A stretch of 64,000 bases of DNA, from contig NZ_PVNG01000010.1 of assembly GCF_003001935.1 (NCBI RefSeq), positions 302,496 through 366,495 on the forward strand. The letters run 5' to 3'. This DNA is from Nonomuraea fuscirosea (GTDB lineage: Bacteria; Actinomycetota; Actinomycetes; Streptosporangiales; Streptosporangiaceae). Below the pieces are notes generated by a model. It made no database searches. It was given only the letters and a program-made list of their open reading frames with translations, and was not told where the DNA came from. Within the stretch, counting starts at the first letter, position 1. Every line of letters starts with the position of its first letter. Shown piece after piece: positions 35,926 to 44,228 of this stretch. Position numbers and translations under genes: made by a program.

Positions 35926-36783
35926 ATGACTAGCGTGCCCATCAGCGTGCCGGGAGGTGCGGAGCGGTGCCTCGTCATGGGCGTGGTCAATGTGACGCCT
36001 GATTCGTTCTCCGACGGCGGCCAGTGGTTCGACGAGGCGGCCGCCATCCGGCACGGCCTCGATCTGGTCCGCGAGGGCGCCGACATCGTCGACGTGGGCG
36101 GCGAGTCCACCCGTCCCGGCGCGGCCAGGGTCTCCCTCGAAGAGGAGCTGGCCAGGGTCGTCCCGGTGATCAGGGCGCTGCGCTCGGAGGGCGTGGCGGT
36201 CAGCGTCGACACGATGCGCGCCGAGGTGGCCAAGGCCGCGGTGGAGGCGGGCGCCCAGCTCGTCAACGACGTGAGCGGCGGCCTGGCCGATCCCGAGATG
36301 CCGCGCGTGGTGGCCGCGACCGGGGTCACCTACGTCGTGATGCACTGGCGCGGCCACAGCCATGACATGGACACCCGCGCCGTCTACGCCGACGTGGTCA
36401 CGGAGGTGCGCGAGGAGCTGAGCAAGCGAGTCGACCTGGTGCTGGCGGAGGGGGTCACGGAGGAGCAGATCGTGCTCGACCCTGGCCTCGGCTTCGCCAA
36501 GAACGCCGAGCACAACTGGGCGTTGCTCGCGGGCATCCCGGAGCTGACGGAGCTGGGCTATCCGTTGCTCGTCGGGGCGTCACGCAAGCGTTTCCTGGGG
36601 CGGCTGCTGGCCGACGCCGACGGCACGCCCCGGCCGTTCAGCCGCAGCGACGACGCCACGCTGGCCGTGACCGCGCTGGCCGCGCAGGCCGGCGCGTGGT
36701 GCGTACGCGTGCACGAAGTAGGTCCCAATGCCGATGCCGTGCGCGTGGCAGCCGCATGGAAGAGAGCCGGAGCCAACACATGA
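35926..36783 (+). CDS. folP: Dihydropteroate synthase
   Basis: A 285-aa TIM-barrel enzyme condensing the pterin pyrophosphate with p-aminobenzoate; target of sulfonamides. Signatures GVVNVTPDSFSDGG (about 19-32), VDVGGESTRPGA and LVGASRKRFLG are intact. ATGA overlap with the next gene. Confidence 0.97.
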   Translation: MTSVPISVPGGAERCLVMGVVNVTPDSFSDGGQWFDEAAAIRHGLDLVREGADIVDVGGESTRPGAARVSLEEELARVVPVIRALRSEGVAVSVDTMRAEVAKAAVEAGAQLVNDVSGGLADPEMPRVVAATGVTYVVMHWRGHSHDMDTRAVYADVVTEVREELSKRVDLVLAEGVTEEQIVLDPGLGFAKNAEHNWALLAGIPELTELGYPLLVGASRKRFLGRLLADADGTPRPFSRSDDATLAVTALAAQAGAWCVRVHEVGPNADAVRVAAAWKRAGANT

Positions 36784-37226
36784 GCGTCGACACCGCCGCC
36801 ATCGAGACGGTCAACCAGGAGTTCTACACCGCGATCGAGAGCGCGGACCTGGACAAGATGACGGAGATCTGGGCCGAGGACACCGCCGACGACCAGGTGA
36901 GCTGCGTCCATCCGGGGTGGACCCTGCTGACGGGCCGCTCGGAGGTGCTGCGGTCGTGGGCCCTGATCATGGCCAACACGACCTACATCCAGTTCGTGCT
37001 GACCGACGTGAGCACGACCGTGCTGGGTGACGTGGCCGTCCTGACCTGTGTGGAGAACATCCTGACCGCGGGCGAGGAGGGTGAGGCCAGTTTTGCCGCG
37101 GGCAAGGTGGTGGCGAGCAACGTCTACCTCCGCACCTCGCAGGGCTGGCGGCTGTGGATGCACCACGGCTCGCCGGTGCTGCAGGGGGATGACGACGAGG
37201 AGGAGGAAGGCGAGCTTGAGCCCTGA
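36780..37226 (+). CDS. SnoaL/NTF2-like protein inside the folate operon
   Basis: A 148-aa NTF2-fold protein (DUF4440-like): VNQEFYTAIESADLDKMTEIWAED is the typical first helix pair, then VSCVHPGW and LRTSQGWRLWMHHGSPV. The acidic tail is DDDEEEEGE. ATG 36780 overlaps the folP stop and GGAG lies 8 bases upstream. A homologue at this place is common in actinomycete fol operons, but its role in folate synthesis has no explanation from sequence. Confidence 0.85.
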   Translation: MSVDTAAIETVNQEFYTAIESADLDKMTEIWAEDTADDQVSCVHPGWTLLTGRSEVLRSWALIMANTTYIQFVLTDVSTTVLGDVAVLTCVENILTAGEEGEASFAAGKVVASNVYLRTSQGWRLWMHHGSPVLQGDDDEEEEGELEP

Positions 37227-37581
37227 TCGCATCACTCTCAAGGGCCTGCGGGCCAGGGGGAGACACGGCGTGCTCGCTGCCGAGCGGGAGCTCGGGCAGG
37301 AGTTCGTGGTGGACGCGACGCTGTTCCTCGACACCGCGCCGGCGGCGGCCGGCGACGACCTGACCAAGACCGTCCACTACGGGGAGCTGGCGCAGGCCCT
37401 GGTCGAGGTGGTCGAGGGCGAGCCGGTCGAGCTGATCGAGACGCTCGCGCAGCGCCTGGCGGACGTGTGTCTGGCGGGCGAGCCGGTACGCAAGGTCGAG
37501 GTGAGCGTGCACAAGCCGGCGGCGCCGATCCCGCTGCCGTTCGACGACGTGATCGTGACGATTGAGCGGAGCCGCGGATGA
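37216..37581 (+). CDS. folB: Dihydroneopterin aldolase
   Basis: A 121-aa enzyme of the folate pathway. ITLKGLRARGRHGVLAAER holds the active-site region, and TVHYGELAQAL and VSVHKPAAPI are typical. The start is TTG 37216, overlapping the previous gene by 11 bp and preceded by AGGAGGAAGG (37201-37210), a near-consensus ribosome site that offsets the weak start codon. Confidence 0.93.
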   Translation: MSPDRITLKGLRARGRHGVLAAERELGQEFVVDATLFLDTAPAAAGDDLTKTVHYGELAQALVEVVEGEPVELIETLAQRLADVCLAGEPVRKVEVSVHKPAAPIPLPFDDVIVTIERSRG

Positions 37582-38081
37582 AGGTCGTGCTCTCTCTCGG
37601 CAGCAACCTGGGGCACCGGTTCCAGACGTTGCAGGGTGCCGTGGACACGCTGTTCGACGCTCCAGGGCTGGAGTTCGTCAAGGCGTCCCCCGTCTACGAG
37701 ACCGATCCCGTAGGAGGGCCGGAGGGACAGCGGCCCTTCCTCAACGCGATCGTGGTGGCCGAGACGACGCTGGCGCCGCGCACCCTGCTGGAGCGGGCCC
37801 AGGGCGTGGAGAACGCCTTCGGCCGCGTCCGCGAGGAGCGCTGGGGCCCCCGTACCCTCGACATCGACCTGATCGTGGTCGGCGAGCAGGTCAGCGACGA
37901 CCCCGACCTCACGCTGCCGCATCCACGGGCCCACGAGCGCGCGTTCGTGCTCGTGCCCTGGTCGAAGGCCGACCCCGAGGGCGTGGTCCCCGGGCACGGG
38001 CGGGTGGCGGAGCTGCTGGAGGCGGTCGAGGAGCAGGGTGTACGCCTGCGCGACGACCTCAAGCTGCAGAGGCCCGATTGA
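37578..38081 (+). CDS. folK: 6-hydroxymethyl-7,8-dihydropterin pyrophosphokinase
   Basis: A 167-aa HPPK transferring pyrophosphate from ATP to the pterin. LSLGSNLGHR, ASPVYETDPVGG, the WGPRTLDIDLIV signature and LPHPRAHERAFVLVPW are complete. ATGA overlap with folB; the stop overlaps the TTG of the next gene. Confidence 0.97.
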   Translation: MKVVLSLGSNLGHRFQTLQGAVDTLFDAPGLEFVKASPVYETDPVGGPEGQRPFLNAIVVAETTLAPRTLLERAQGVENAFGRVREERWGPRTLDIDLIVVGEQVSDDPDLTLPHPRAHERAFVLVPWSKADPEGVVPGHGRVAELLEAVEEQGVRLRDDLKLQRPD

Positions 38082-38551
38082 AGCCGACCCATCCCGGCGT
38101 CCTGGCCGGCATCTTCGCTGTCCTCGCCCTGCTGACCTGGGCGGTGATCCGGCAGGCCTACTCCGAGCTGCCCCTCATGCCCTGGACCGCGATCCCCACG
38201 GTCCTGCTGCTGGCCATCGGCGAGGGTTACAGCGCCTGGGCGACCAAGGCCAGGATCGCCAGGAAGCCCGGCACCAAGCCGGTCGAACCGCTCGCCGTGG
38301 CCCGGCTGGCGGCGCTGGCGAAGGCGTCGGCGTACGCGGGAGCGGCCTTCGGCGGGATCTTCGCCGGGTTCGCCCTGCACACCGTGCAGCTGCTCGACCG
38401 GGAGACGCCGCGCGGCGAGTTCTTCGTCTCGGCCGGGTCGCTGGTGTCGTGCGTCGTGCTGGTCTGCGCCGCGCTCTACCTGGAGCACGCCTGCCGCATC
38501 CCCAAGGACCCGGAGGAACAGGGCCAGTACCGGCAGAACGGACGAGACTAG
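38078..38551 (+). CDS. DUF3180 membrane protein
   Basis: A 157-aa protein with four predicted helices (GVLAGIFAVLALLTWAV, AIPTVLLLAIGEGYSAWA, AAFGGIFAGFALHTVQLL, AGSLVSCVVLVCAALYL). The family always sits behind folK in actinomycetes. TTG start overlaps the folK stop. ARLAALAKASAYAGA is a conserved loop. Function unknown; possibly pterin/folate-linked only by position. Confidence 0.88.
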   Translation: MKPTHPGVLAGIFAVLALLTWAVIRQAYSELPLMPWTAIPTVLLLAIGEGYSAWATKARIARKPGTKPVEPLAVARLAALAKASAYAGAAFGGIFAGFALHTVQLLDRETPRGEFFVSAGSLVSCVVLVCAALYLEHACRIPKDPEEQGQYRQNGRD

Positions 38552-38560
38552 GCTCCGGGG

Positions 38561-38746
38561 CTAGTTGTGCTCGCCGAGGCCCTCCACGGTCCTGCGGGCC
38601 GCGGCGGCCAGGCGGTCGTGCCACATTTCGCGCTGGAGCAGGCGCAGCGCGCGGCGCAGGACGTCACTCGGCCGCTCGTCTTCGCGAAGGGCGTTGCGGA
38701 TGATCCGCTCGTCTTCGGCGTTGGCCCGGAAGGCGATCTCAGCCAT
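38561..38746 (-). CDS. Small ribbon-helix-helix-like protein, 61 aa
   Basis: MAEIAFRANAEDERIIRNAL reads as a beta strand plus helix, followed by PSDVLRRALRLLQREMW, the arrangement of MetJ/Arc-type DNA-binding proteins. No toxin gene is adjacent. Its start lies inside the last codons of the acyltransferase gene (8-bp overlap), so it is probably the last gene of the nuoD-acyltransferase transcript. The assignment is structural pattern only. Confidence 0.6.
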   Translation of the reverse strand: MAEIAFRANAEDERIIRNALREDERPSDVLRRALRLLQREMWHDRLAAAARRTVEGLGEHN

Positions 38747-39887
38747 GTCCCGAGCTTATGGACCCGCCGACGCCCCTGTCCTGCGTTTGCCCGACGGGGG
38801 CCCGCCTGCGGCCGAAGAGGTAGATGACCGGAGCCGTGCAGATGAGCGGCCCGATGACGGCAATCGGGCGTTCCAGCCACCACACCGTGTCCGGCGGGAT
38901 CCGGTCGCCCAGCGAGCCGAACAGCCACCACGACAGGCCCAGCGAGATGGCCATCCCGGTGGTGTGGAAGAGGAACAGCGGCAGCGCGTACCGGTTGATG
39001 AAGTCGTTGAGCCGCCGCCAGCCCGGCCGTTCCAGCACCCGTTCCATGGCCGGCCGTAGCACCTCGACCAGCCCGATCTGGAAGAGCAGCAGCGCCACGA
39101 TGACGAACGTGGGCGGCGCCATGTTGGACCACTTGTCGCCGGGGACCCCGACCATCGAGCCCGGGTAGATGCCGGAGTAGACCAGCCCGAACAGGGCGAA
39201 CAGCCCCGTCCACAGCAGCGCCACGTCATAGCGTCGGGGCAGCTCGACGACGCGGTCGTAGAAGAACCCGGCCTGGTGGGCCAGCCCCCAGATGATGATC
39301 ATGTTGAGCCAGGCGACGCCCTCGACCTCGTACCGGAAGCGCAGCACGTCCACCACCAGCGCCGCGCCGGCGAGCCAGATGAGGGTGAGCACGTCGTAGT
39401 GCTTGTGCAGCCAGAGCGCGAGCGGCAGCAGCGCGATCAGGACGAGATAGACGCCGAGGAACCAGAGCGGGCTGAGCACGAGCAGGACGACCCGCCACAT
39501 CCAGTCCACCTGGAACGTGTACGTCACCGCCGCCCCGATGGCGATCCACACCCCGGACAGGACCAGCGCGGGAAAGGCCAGCGCCTTGATCCGCCGCGCC
39601 ACGAACGAGCCGATGCCGACGCCGCGCGCCCTGGCCCGCCGCCAGGACAGCAGGTGCACGTGGCCGCCGACGTAGAAGAACAGCGGCAGCACCTGCAGCA
39701 GCCAGGTGAGGATCCACAGGCCGGAGGTGAAGCCCAGCGGGCTGGTGGGCTCGGGGCCCTGCGGCTTCCACTCCAGGATGGTGAAGGCCCAGTGCCACAC
39801 GACCACGACGATCAGGCTCAGCGCGCGCAGCCAGTCGACGTACTTGTCGCGCTCAGGGGAGGGGGCGGGGGCGGGGGAGGGGGTCAC
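38739..39887 (-). CDS. Acyltransferase-3-like integral membrane protein
   Basis: A 382-aa protein with about ten helices. The N-terminal RDKYVDWLRALSLIVVVVWHW carries the R..D.LR..A motif and early His of the acyltransferase-3 family, and YVGGHVHLLSWRRARARGVG is typical of the actinobacterial branch. It probably acylates a cell-surface sugar or lipid. GTG overlaps the nuoD stop by GTGA. Confidence 0.8.
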   Translation of the reverse strand: MTPSPAPAPSPERDKYVDWLRALSLIVVVVWHWAFTILEWKPQGPEPTSPLGFTSGLWILTWLLQVLPLFFYVGGHVHLLSWRRARARGVGIGSFVARRIKALAFPALVLSGVWIAIGAAVTYTFQVDWMWRVVLLVLSPLWFLGVYLVLIALLPLALWLHKHYDVLTLIWLAGAALVVDVLRFRYEVEGVAWLNMIIIWGLAHQAGFFYDRVVELPRRYDVALLWTGLFALFGLVYSGIYPGSMVGVPGDKWSNMAPPTFVIVALLLFQIGLVEVLRPAMERVLERPGWRRLNDFINRYALPLFLFHTTGMAISLGLSWWLFGSLGDRIPPDTVWWLERPIAVIGPLICTAPVIYLFGRRRAPVGQTQDRGVGGSISSGHG

Positions 39888-41029
39888 TTGTCGATGTCAC
39901 CTACCACGAAGAACATGGAGCCGAGGATGGCCACCATGTCGGCCACCAGATGCCCCGGCAGCATCTCGCGCAGCACCTGGATGTTGCTGTAGGAGGCCGA
40001 GCGCAGCTTGAGCCGCCACGGCGTCTTGTCGCCCTTCGACACCAGGTAGTAGCCGTTGATCCCGAGCGGGTTCTCCGTCCACGCGTACGTGTGGCCCTCC
40101 GGCACCTTGAGCACCTTGGGCAGCCGCTGGTTGACCGGGCCGGGCGGCAGCGAGCGCAGCCGTTCGACGCAGGCGTCCGCCAGGTCCAGCGAGACCTTGA
40201 GCTGCTCGAACAGCACCTCGAAGCGGTCGTGGCAGTCGCCCGCGCTCCGCGTGACGACCTTCACCGGCAGCTCGGGATAGGCCAGGTACGGCTCGTCGTG
40301 GCGCAGGTCGAAGTCGACGCCCGAGGCGCGGGCGATGGGGCCGCTGACGCCGTACTGCATGATCTGCTCGCGGGTGAGCACGCCCACGCCCCTGGTGCGC
40401 GCGATGAAGATCTCGTTGTGCAGGATGAGGTTCTCGATGTCGGGCACGCGGCGGCGGGTTCCGGCGACGGCCTCGCTCACCCGGTCGAGCCAGCCGAGCG
40501 GCAGGTCCTCCTTGAGCCCGCCGACCCGGTTGAACATGTAGTGCATGCGCCCGCCGGAGATCTCCTCCATGACGGCCTGGATGCGTTCGCGCTCGTCGAA
40601 GGAGTAGAACAGCGGCGTCATCGCGCCCAGCTCCAGGGGATAGGAGCCGAGGAACATCAGGTGGTTGAGCACCCGGTTGAGCTCGGCCAGCAGCGTGCGC
40701 GCCCATACGGCCCTGACCGGCGGCTCCATGCCCAGCAGGCGTTCGGCGGCGAGCACCACGCCGAGCTCGTTCGCGAAGCCGGACAGCCAGTCGTGCCGGT
40801 TGGCCAGCATGATGATCTGACGGTAGTCACGCACCTCGAACAGCTTCTCCGCGCCCCGGTGCATGTAGCCGATGATCGGCTCGGCGGTGGCGATGCGCTC
40901 GCCGTCGAGGGTCAGCCGGAGCCTGAGCACCCCGTGGGTGGACGGGTGCTGCGGGCCGATGTTGAGGATCATGTCCTCGGTGGCCAGCTCTTTCGCGCCC
41001 GCGCCGATTCCGACCACTCGTTCCGTCAT
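39884..41029 (-). CDS. nuoD: Orphan NADH-quinone oxidoreductase subunit D (49-kDa type)
   Basis: A 381-aa complex I 49-kDa subunit homologue. NIGPQHPSTHGVLRLRL, GYMHRGAEKLFE, RVLNHLMFLGSYPLELGA and the terminal GSMFFVVGDIDK are all present, including the quinone-site His and Arg regions. No other nuo genes are adjacent, so this is a second, stand-alone copy as known in some Streptomyces genomes (nuoD2). ATG 41029 lacks an obvious ribosome site. Coupled to an acyltransferase; a NDUFAF7/MidA-like methyltransferase is 4.4 kb away. Confidence 0.92.
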   Translation of the reverse strand: MTERVVGIGAGAKELATEDMILNIGPQHPSTHGVLRLRLTLDGERIATAEPIIGYMHRGAEKLFEVRDYRQIIMLANRHDWLSGFANELGVVLAAERLLGMEPPVRAVWARTLLAELNRVLNHLMFLGSYPLELGAMTPLFYSFDERERIQAVMEEISGGRMHYMFNRVGGLKEDLPLGWLDRVSEAVAGTRRRVPDIENLILHNEIFIARTRGVGVLTREQIMQYGVSGPIARASGVDFDLRHDEPYLAYPELPVKVVTRSAGDCHDRFEVLFEQLKVSLDLADACVERLRSLPPGPVNQRLPKVLKVPEGHTYAWTENPLGINGYYLVSKGDKTPWRLKLRSASYSNIQVLREMLPGHLVADMVAILGSMFFVVGDIDK

Positions 41030-41151
41030 ACGGCAATGCTGCCACCGTCCTCGTACGTGATCCAGCGCGGGGGACGGTCAAGAGATGGTACGGAAACGCA
41101 TCCCGAAGACGGACATGGGGAGGAATACCGGTAACGGGGGGAGAAAACACC

Positions 41152-41859
41152 ATGAAGAGAGTTCTTTTTGATATCGCAGCCCTGATCGCACGCATCGCCA
41201 CCGGCGTGATCTTCCTGGCACACGGCTGGCAGAAGTGGCAGGGCGGGCTCGGCGCCACCACCCAGGGGTTCCGTGAGATGGGGATCCCGATGCCGGAGAT
41301 GGCCGCCGGGTTCTCGACCGTCATCGAGACCGTCGGAGGCGTCTTCCTGATCCTCGGCCTGCTGGTGCGCCCGGTGGCGTTGCTGCTGCTGATCGACATG
41401 ATCGGCGCGATCGCGTTCGTGCACGGGAGCCACGGCGTGCTGTCGGCGAACAACGGCTGGGAGCTGCCGGGGGCGCTCGGCGCGCTGAGCCTGCTGTTCC
41501 TCGCGCTGGGCGGCGGGCGCATCGGGCTGGACGCCATCTTCACCTCGGTCTTCCGCAGGCGCGGGGAGCGGCGGGCGGCCGAGGAGGAACTGGCCGCGCA
41601 CGCCCCGAGCAGGGGCACCGCGGCCGGTACCACCGCCGAGGGCACGGCGCCGGCCGGTCGTACCGGCGGGCCCATGACGCCCGCTGAGCGGGACATGCCG
41701 GACGACCGTCCCGAGGTGCCCAGGCAGCCGGCCGCGCCCGACACGACCCGCTCGACCGGCTCCACCGGCTCGGGAAGGCTCAACGACGACGACATGAGGG
41801 AGATCGACGCGCTCGTCTCCGACGAGCCGCCGCAGCACCACAAGCCGCCGAACCGCTGA
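41152..41859 (+). CDS. DoxX-family membrane protein with disordered tail
   Basis: A 235-aa protein: four DoxX helices (ALIARIATGVIFLAHGWQKW, VGGVFLILGLLVRPVALLLL, ALGALSLLFLALGGG) occupy residues 1-130. A 100-residue charged/Thr-rich tail (TRSTGSTGSGRLNDDD) follows, longer than usual for the family. Start ATG 41152 after GGGGG. DoxX proteins are linked to quinone/thiol redox processes; the exact role is not known. Confidence 0.87.
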   Translation: MKRVLFDIAALIARIATGVIFLAHGWQKWQGGLGATTQGFREMGIPMPEMAAGFSTVIETVGGVFLILGLLVRPVALLLLIDMIGAIAFVHGSHGVLSANNGWELPGALGALSLLFLALGGGRIGLDAIFTSVFRRRGERRAAEEELAAHAPSRGTAAGTTAEGTAPAGRTGGPMTPAERDMPDDRPEVPRQPAAPDTTRSTGSTGSGRLNDDDMREIDALVSDEPPQHHKPPNR

Positions 41860-41887
41860 CCTCCCGGGCGCGCGCTCCGAGATCGGC

Positions 41888-43186
41888 TCAGCGGCGGGAG
41901 ACGAGGTCCCGCACGGCCTCGATCAGCCGGTCCACGTGCTCCTGCGTGCTTCCGATGCCGATCGAGGCCCGCACCGCCGAGCCGGTGTCGTCCGCGCAGT
42001 CCCCATCGGAGGCGCCGCCGGACGTGCCCAGCAGGTGCCGGACGAACGGGTGCGCGCAGAACTTCCCGTCGCGCACCCCGATGCCGTACTCGCCGGACAG
42101 CGCCTCGGCCACCTCCCGGGCCGAGTATCCGGCCACGGTGAACGACACGATGCCGACGCGCGGGTGGTCGTCCCCCCACAGGGACAGCTCCCGTACGCCG
42201 TCGATCGAGGCGAGCCCCGAGCGCAGCCGCGCGATCAGCCGCTCCTCCTCGCGCACCAGCGCGGTCCAGCCGGTCGCGGTCAGCGCGTCGCAGGCGGCGG
42301 CCAGGGCGATGGCGCCGAGCACGTTCGGGGTGCCGGCCTCGTGCCTGGGCTCGGGGTCGTCGTGCCACTCCACGCTCTCCCCGACCGAGCGCACCGCGCC
42401 CCCGCCCTTGAGGTACGGCTCGCCCTCGGCCAGCCAGTCCCTCCGCCCGACGAGCGCGCCGGCCCCGAAGGGCGCGTACAGCTTGTGCCCGGAGAAGGCC
42501 ACGTAGTCCAGGTCGAGCGCGGTCAGGTTGAGCCGCCGATGCGGTACGAGCTGCGCCGCGTCCACCAGGATCCTGGCCCCGTGCCGATGCGCGATGTGTG
42601 CCAGCGCGGCGATCGGCCACAGCTCGCCGGTGACGTTCGAGGCGGCGGTGACGACCAGCAGCTTGGGGCCCTCGATCGCGGCCAGCGCCTCGTCGGCGGC
42701 GCGTACGGCCTCGCCGGGGAACGCGGGCGGCGCCAGTCGCACGGCGTGCCGCCAGGGCAGCAGGGAGGCGTGGTGCTCGGTGTCGAAGACCACCGTGGTG
42801 GTGCCCTCGGGCAGGCAGCCGGCCAGCAGGTTCGTGGCGTCGGTGGTGTTGCGGGTGAAGATCACGGAGTCGTCAGGGCGGGCGCCGACGAAGGCCCTGA
42901 CCGTGTGCCGGGCCTGCTCGTAGCGGGCGGTGGTGAGCTGCGAGGCGTAGCCGGCGCCGCGGTGGACGCTGGAGTAGGCCGGGAGCGCGGCGGTGACGGC
43001 GGCGCTGACCGGCTCGAGACAGGGGGCGCTGGCCGCGTAGTCGAGGTTGGCGTACCCCACCAGCCTGCCGCCCTTGACCGGCACCTCCAGGTCGGCGCCC
43101 AGCACGGCGGGGATGGGCCGGTTCGTCGCGGACGGCGCGGCGGCCTCGGGCGTACGGGCGGAGCTGAAGATCGTCAGAGTGGACAC
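41888..43186 (-). CDS. Class V aminotransferase / cysteine-desulfurase-like enzyme
   Basis: A 432-aa PLP enzyme. YANLDYAASAPCLEPV, FTRNTTDATN, DTEHHASLLPW and the PLP-lysine K235 in SGHKLYAPFGAGAL define the SufS/CsdA-like fold, and the C-terminal FCAHPFVRHLLG resembles members from this riboswitch-controlled group. GTG 43186 is chosen for its AGGAGG. A SAM-IV riboswitch precedes it, placing it in sulfur/methionine metabolism. The reaction (desulfuration or transamination) is not certain. Confidence 0.88.
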   Translation of the reverse strand: MSTLTIFSSARTPEAAAPSATNRPIPAVLGADLEVPVKGGRLVGYANLDYAASAPCLEPVSAAVTAALPAYSSVHRGAGYASQLTTARYEQARHTVRAFVGARPDDSVIFTRNTTDATNLLAGCLPEGTTTVVFDTEHHASLLPWRHAVRLAPPAFPGEAVRAADEALAAIEGPKLLVVTAASNVTGELWPIAALAHIAHRHGARILVDAAQLVPHRRLNLTALDLDYVAFSGHKLYAPFGAGALVGRRDWLAEGEPYLKGGGAVRSVGESVEWHDDPEPRHEAGTPNVLGAIALAAACDALTATGWTALVREEERLIARLRSGLASIDGVRELSLWGDDHPRVGIVSFTVAGYSAREVAEALSGEYGIGVRDGKFCAHPFVRHLLGTSGGASDGDCADDTGSAVRASIGIGSTQEHVDRLIEAVRDLVSRR

Positions 43187-43231
43187 AGGGGTACCTCCTG
43201 AAGGGCCATCGGACCCCTGGAAGCAGCCACG

Positions 43232-43348
43232 GAGCCCGCGCTTGCCCGCCACACCTCGTGACGGACCAGGTCTTCACCCGGGGCACCCCGCCGCGGACGC
43301 GAGGGTTGCCGGCCAGCTAGCCGGGGCTTGTCGCTGGCACTCATGACC
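43232..43348 (-). ncRNA. SAM-IV riboswitch
   Basis: Read on the minus strand, it begins GGTCATGAGTGCCAGCGACA, contains GGCCGGCAACCCTC and GGGGTGCCCCGGGTGAAGACC, and ends with GGCAAGCGCGGGC, matching the SAM-IV class known from Actinobacteria, including Mycobacterium. The aptamer ends about 45 bases before the start codon of the class V aminotransferase, so SAM binding probably represses translation or transcription of that gene. Confidence 0.92.
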
Positions 43349-43466
43349 TACGAGGGGAACTATAACCGACACCCGGGCATGAATCGCAACCCCGCGAACT
43401 AATGCGCGGCCCGGCTCGTTGCTAACGGGAAACCCCCATCAACCCCCCGAGTCATGGAGGTACCCG

Positions 43467-44219
43467 ATGCTGGACTGGGTGGCCGATCCGAACATCTGGA
43501 TCGGCTTCTTCACCCTGGTCGCCCTGGAGATCGTCCTGGGGATCGACAACATCATTTTCATCTCCATCCTCGCCGGGAAGCTGCCCCCGGAACAGCGCGA
43601 CCGGGCCCGTGTGCTCGGTCTGGCGGCGGCTCTGATCAGTCGCCTGCTGCTGCTGTTCGGCCTGTCATGGGTGGTCCAGCTCACCGAGCCGCTGTTCACG
43701 GTGCTGGGTCAGGAGATCTCGGGACGCGACCTGATCCTGCTGCTCGGCGGGCTGTTCCTGCTGGGCAAGAGCGTCACCGAGATCCACCACGCCATGGAGG
43801 CGCCGACCGGTGAGGACGGCAGGAAGCCCGCCGCCGTCTCCTTCACGTCGGTGATCGTGCAGATCATGGTGCTGGACGTGGTGTTCTCGCTGGACTCCGT
43901 GATCACCGCCGTCGGCATGGTGGACGAGCTGGGCGTCATGATCGCGGCGGTCGTCGTGGCCGTGGTGGTGATGCTGTTCGCCTCCGGGCCGATCAGCCGG
44001 TTCGTGGACGCGCATCCGACCATCAAGATGCTGGCGCTGTCGTTCCTGGTGCTGATCGGGGTGGTGCTCGTCGCCGAGGGTCTCGACCAGCACATCCCGA
44101 AGGGCTACATCTACTTCGCGATGGCGTTCTCGGTCATCGTGGAGCTGCTCAACATCCGGGTCCGCAGCCGGCACGCCAAGAAGCAGCAGGCACACCAGGA
44201 AGGGGGAACCCCCTCCTAA
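43467..44219 (+). CDS. TerC-family membrane protein
   Basis: A 250-aa protein with seven to eight helices. The paired acidic motifs EIVLGIDNIIFI (about 21-32) and VLDVVFSLDSVITAVG are the hallmark Asp/Glu residues of the TerC family, thought to move Mn2+ or other metals, often for metalating exported proteins. ATG 43467 is preceded by GGAGG. No yybP-ykoY motif is seen upstream. Unlinked to the TerY-like operon at 1-3 kb. Confidence 0.93.
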   Translation: MLDWVADPNIWIGFFTLVALEIVLGIDNIIFISILAGKLPPEQRDRARVLGLAAALISRLLLLFGLSWVVQLTEPLFTVLGQEISGRDLILLLGGLFLLGKSVTEIHHAMEAPTGEDGRKPAAVSFTSVIVQIMVLDVVFSLDSVITAVGMVDELGVMIAAVVVAVVVMLFASGPISRFVDAHPTIKMLALSFLVLIGVVLVAEGLDQHIPKGYIYFAMAFSVIVELLNIRVRSRHAKKQQAHQEGGTPS

Positions 44220-44228
44220 GATGAAATA

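Noticed and set aside
43349..43466. Mn2+ (yybP-ykoY) riboswitch before the TerC gene
   Set aside because: The expected paired internal loops and sequence signatures were not found in the 118-base leader.
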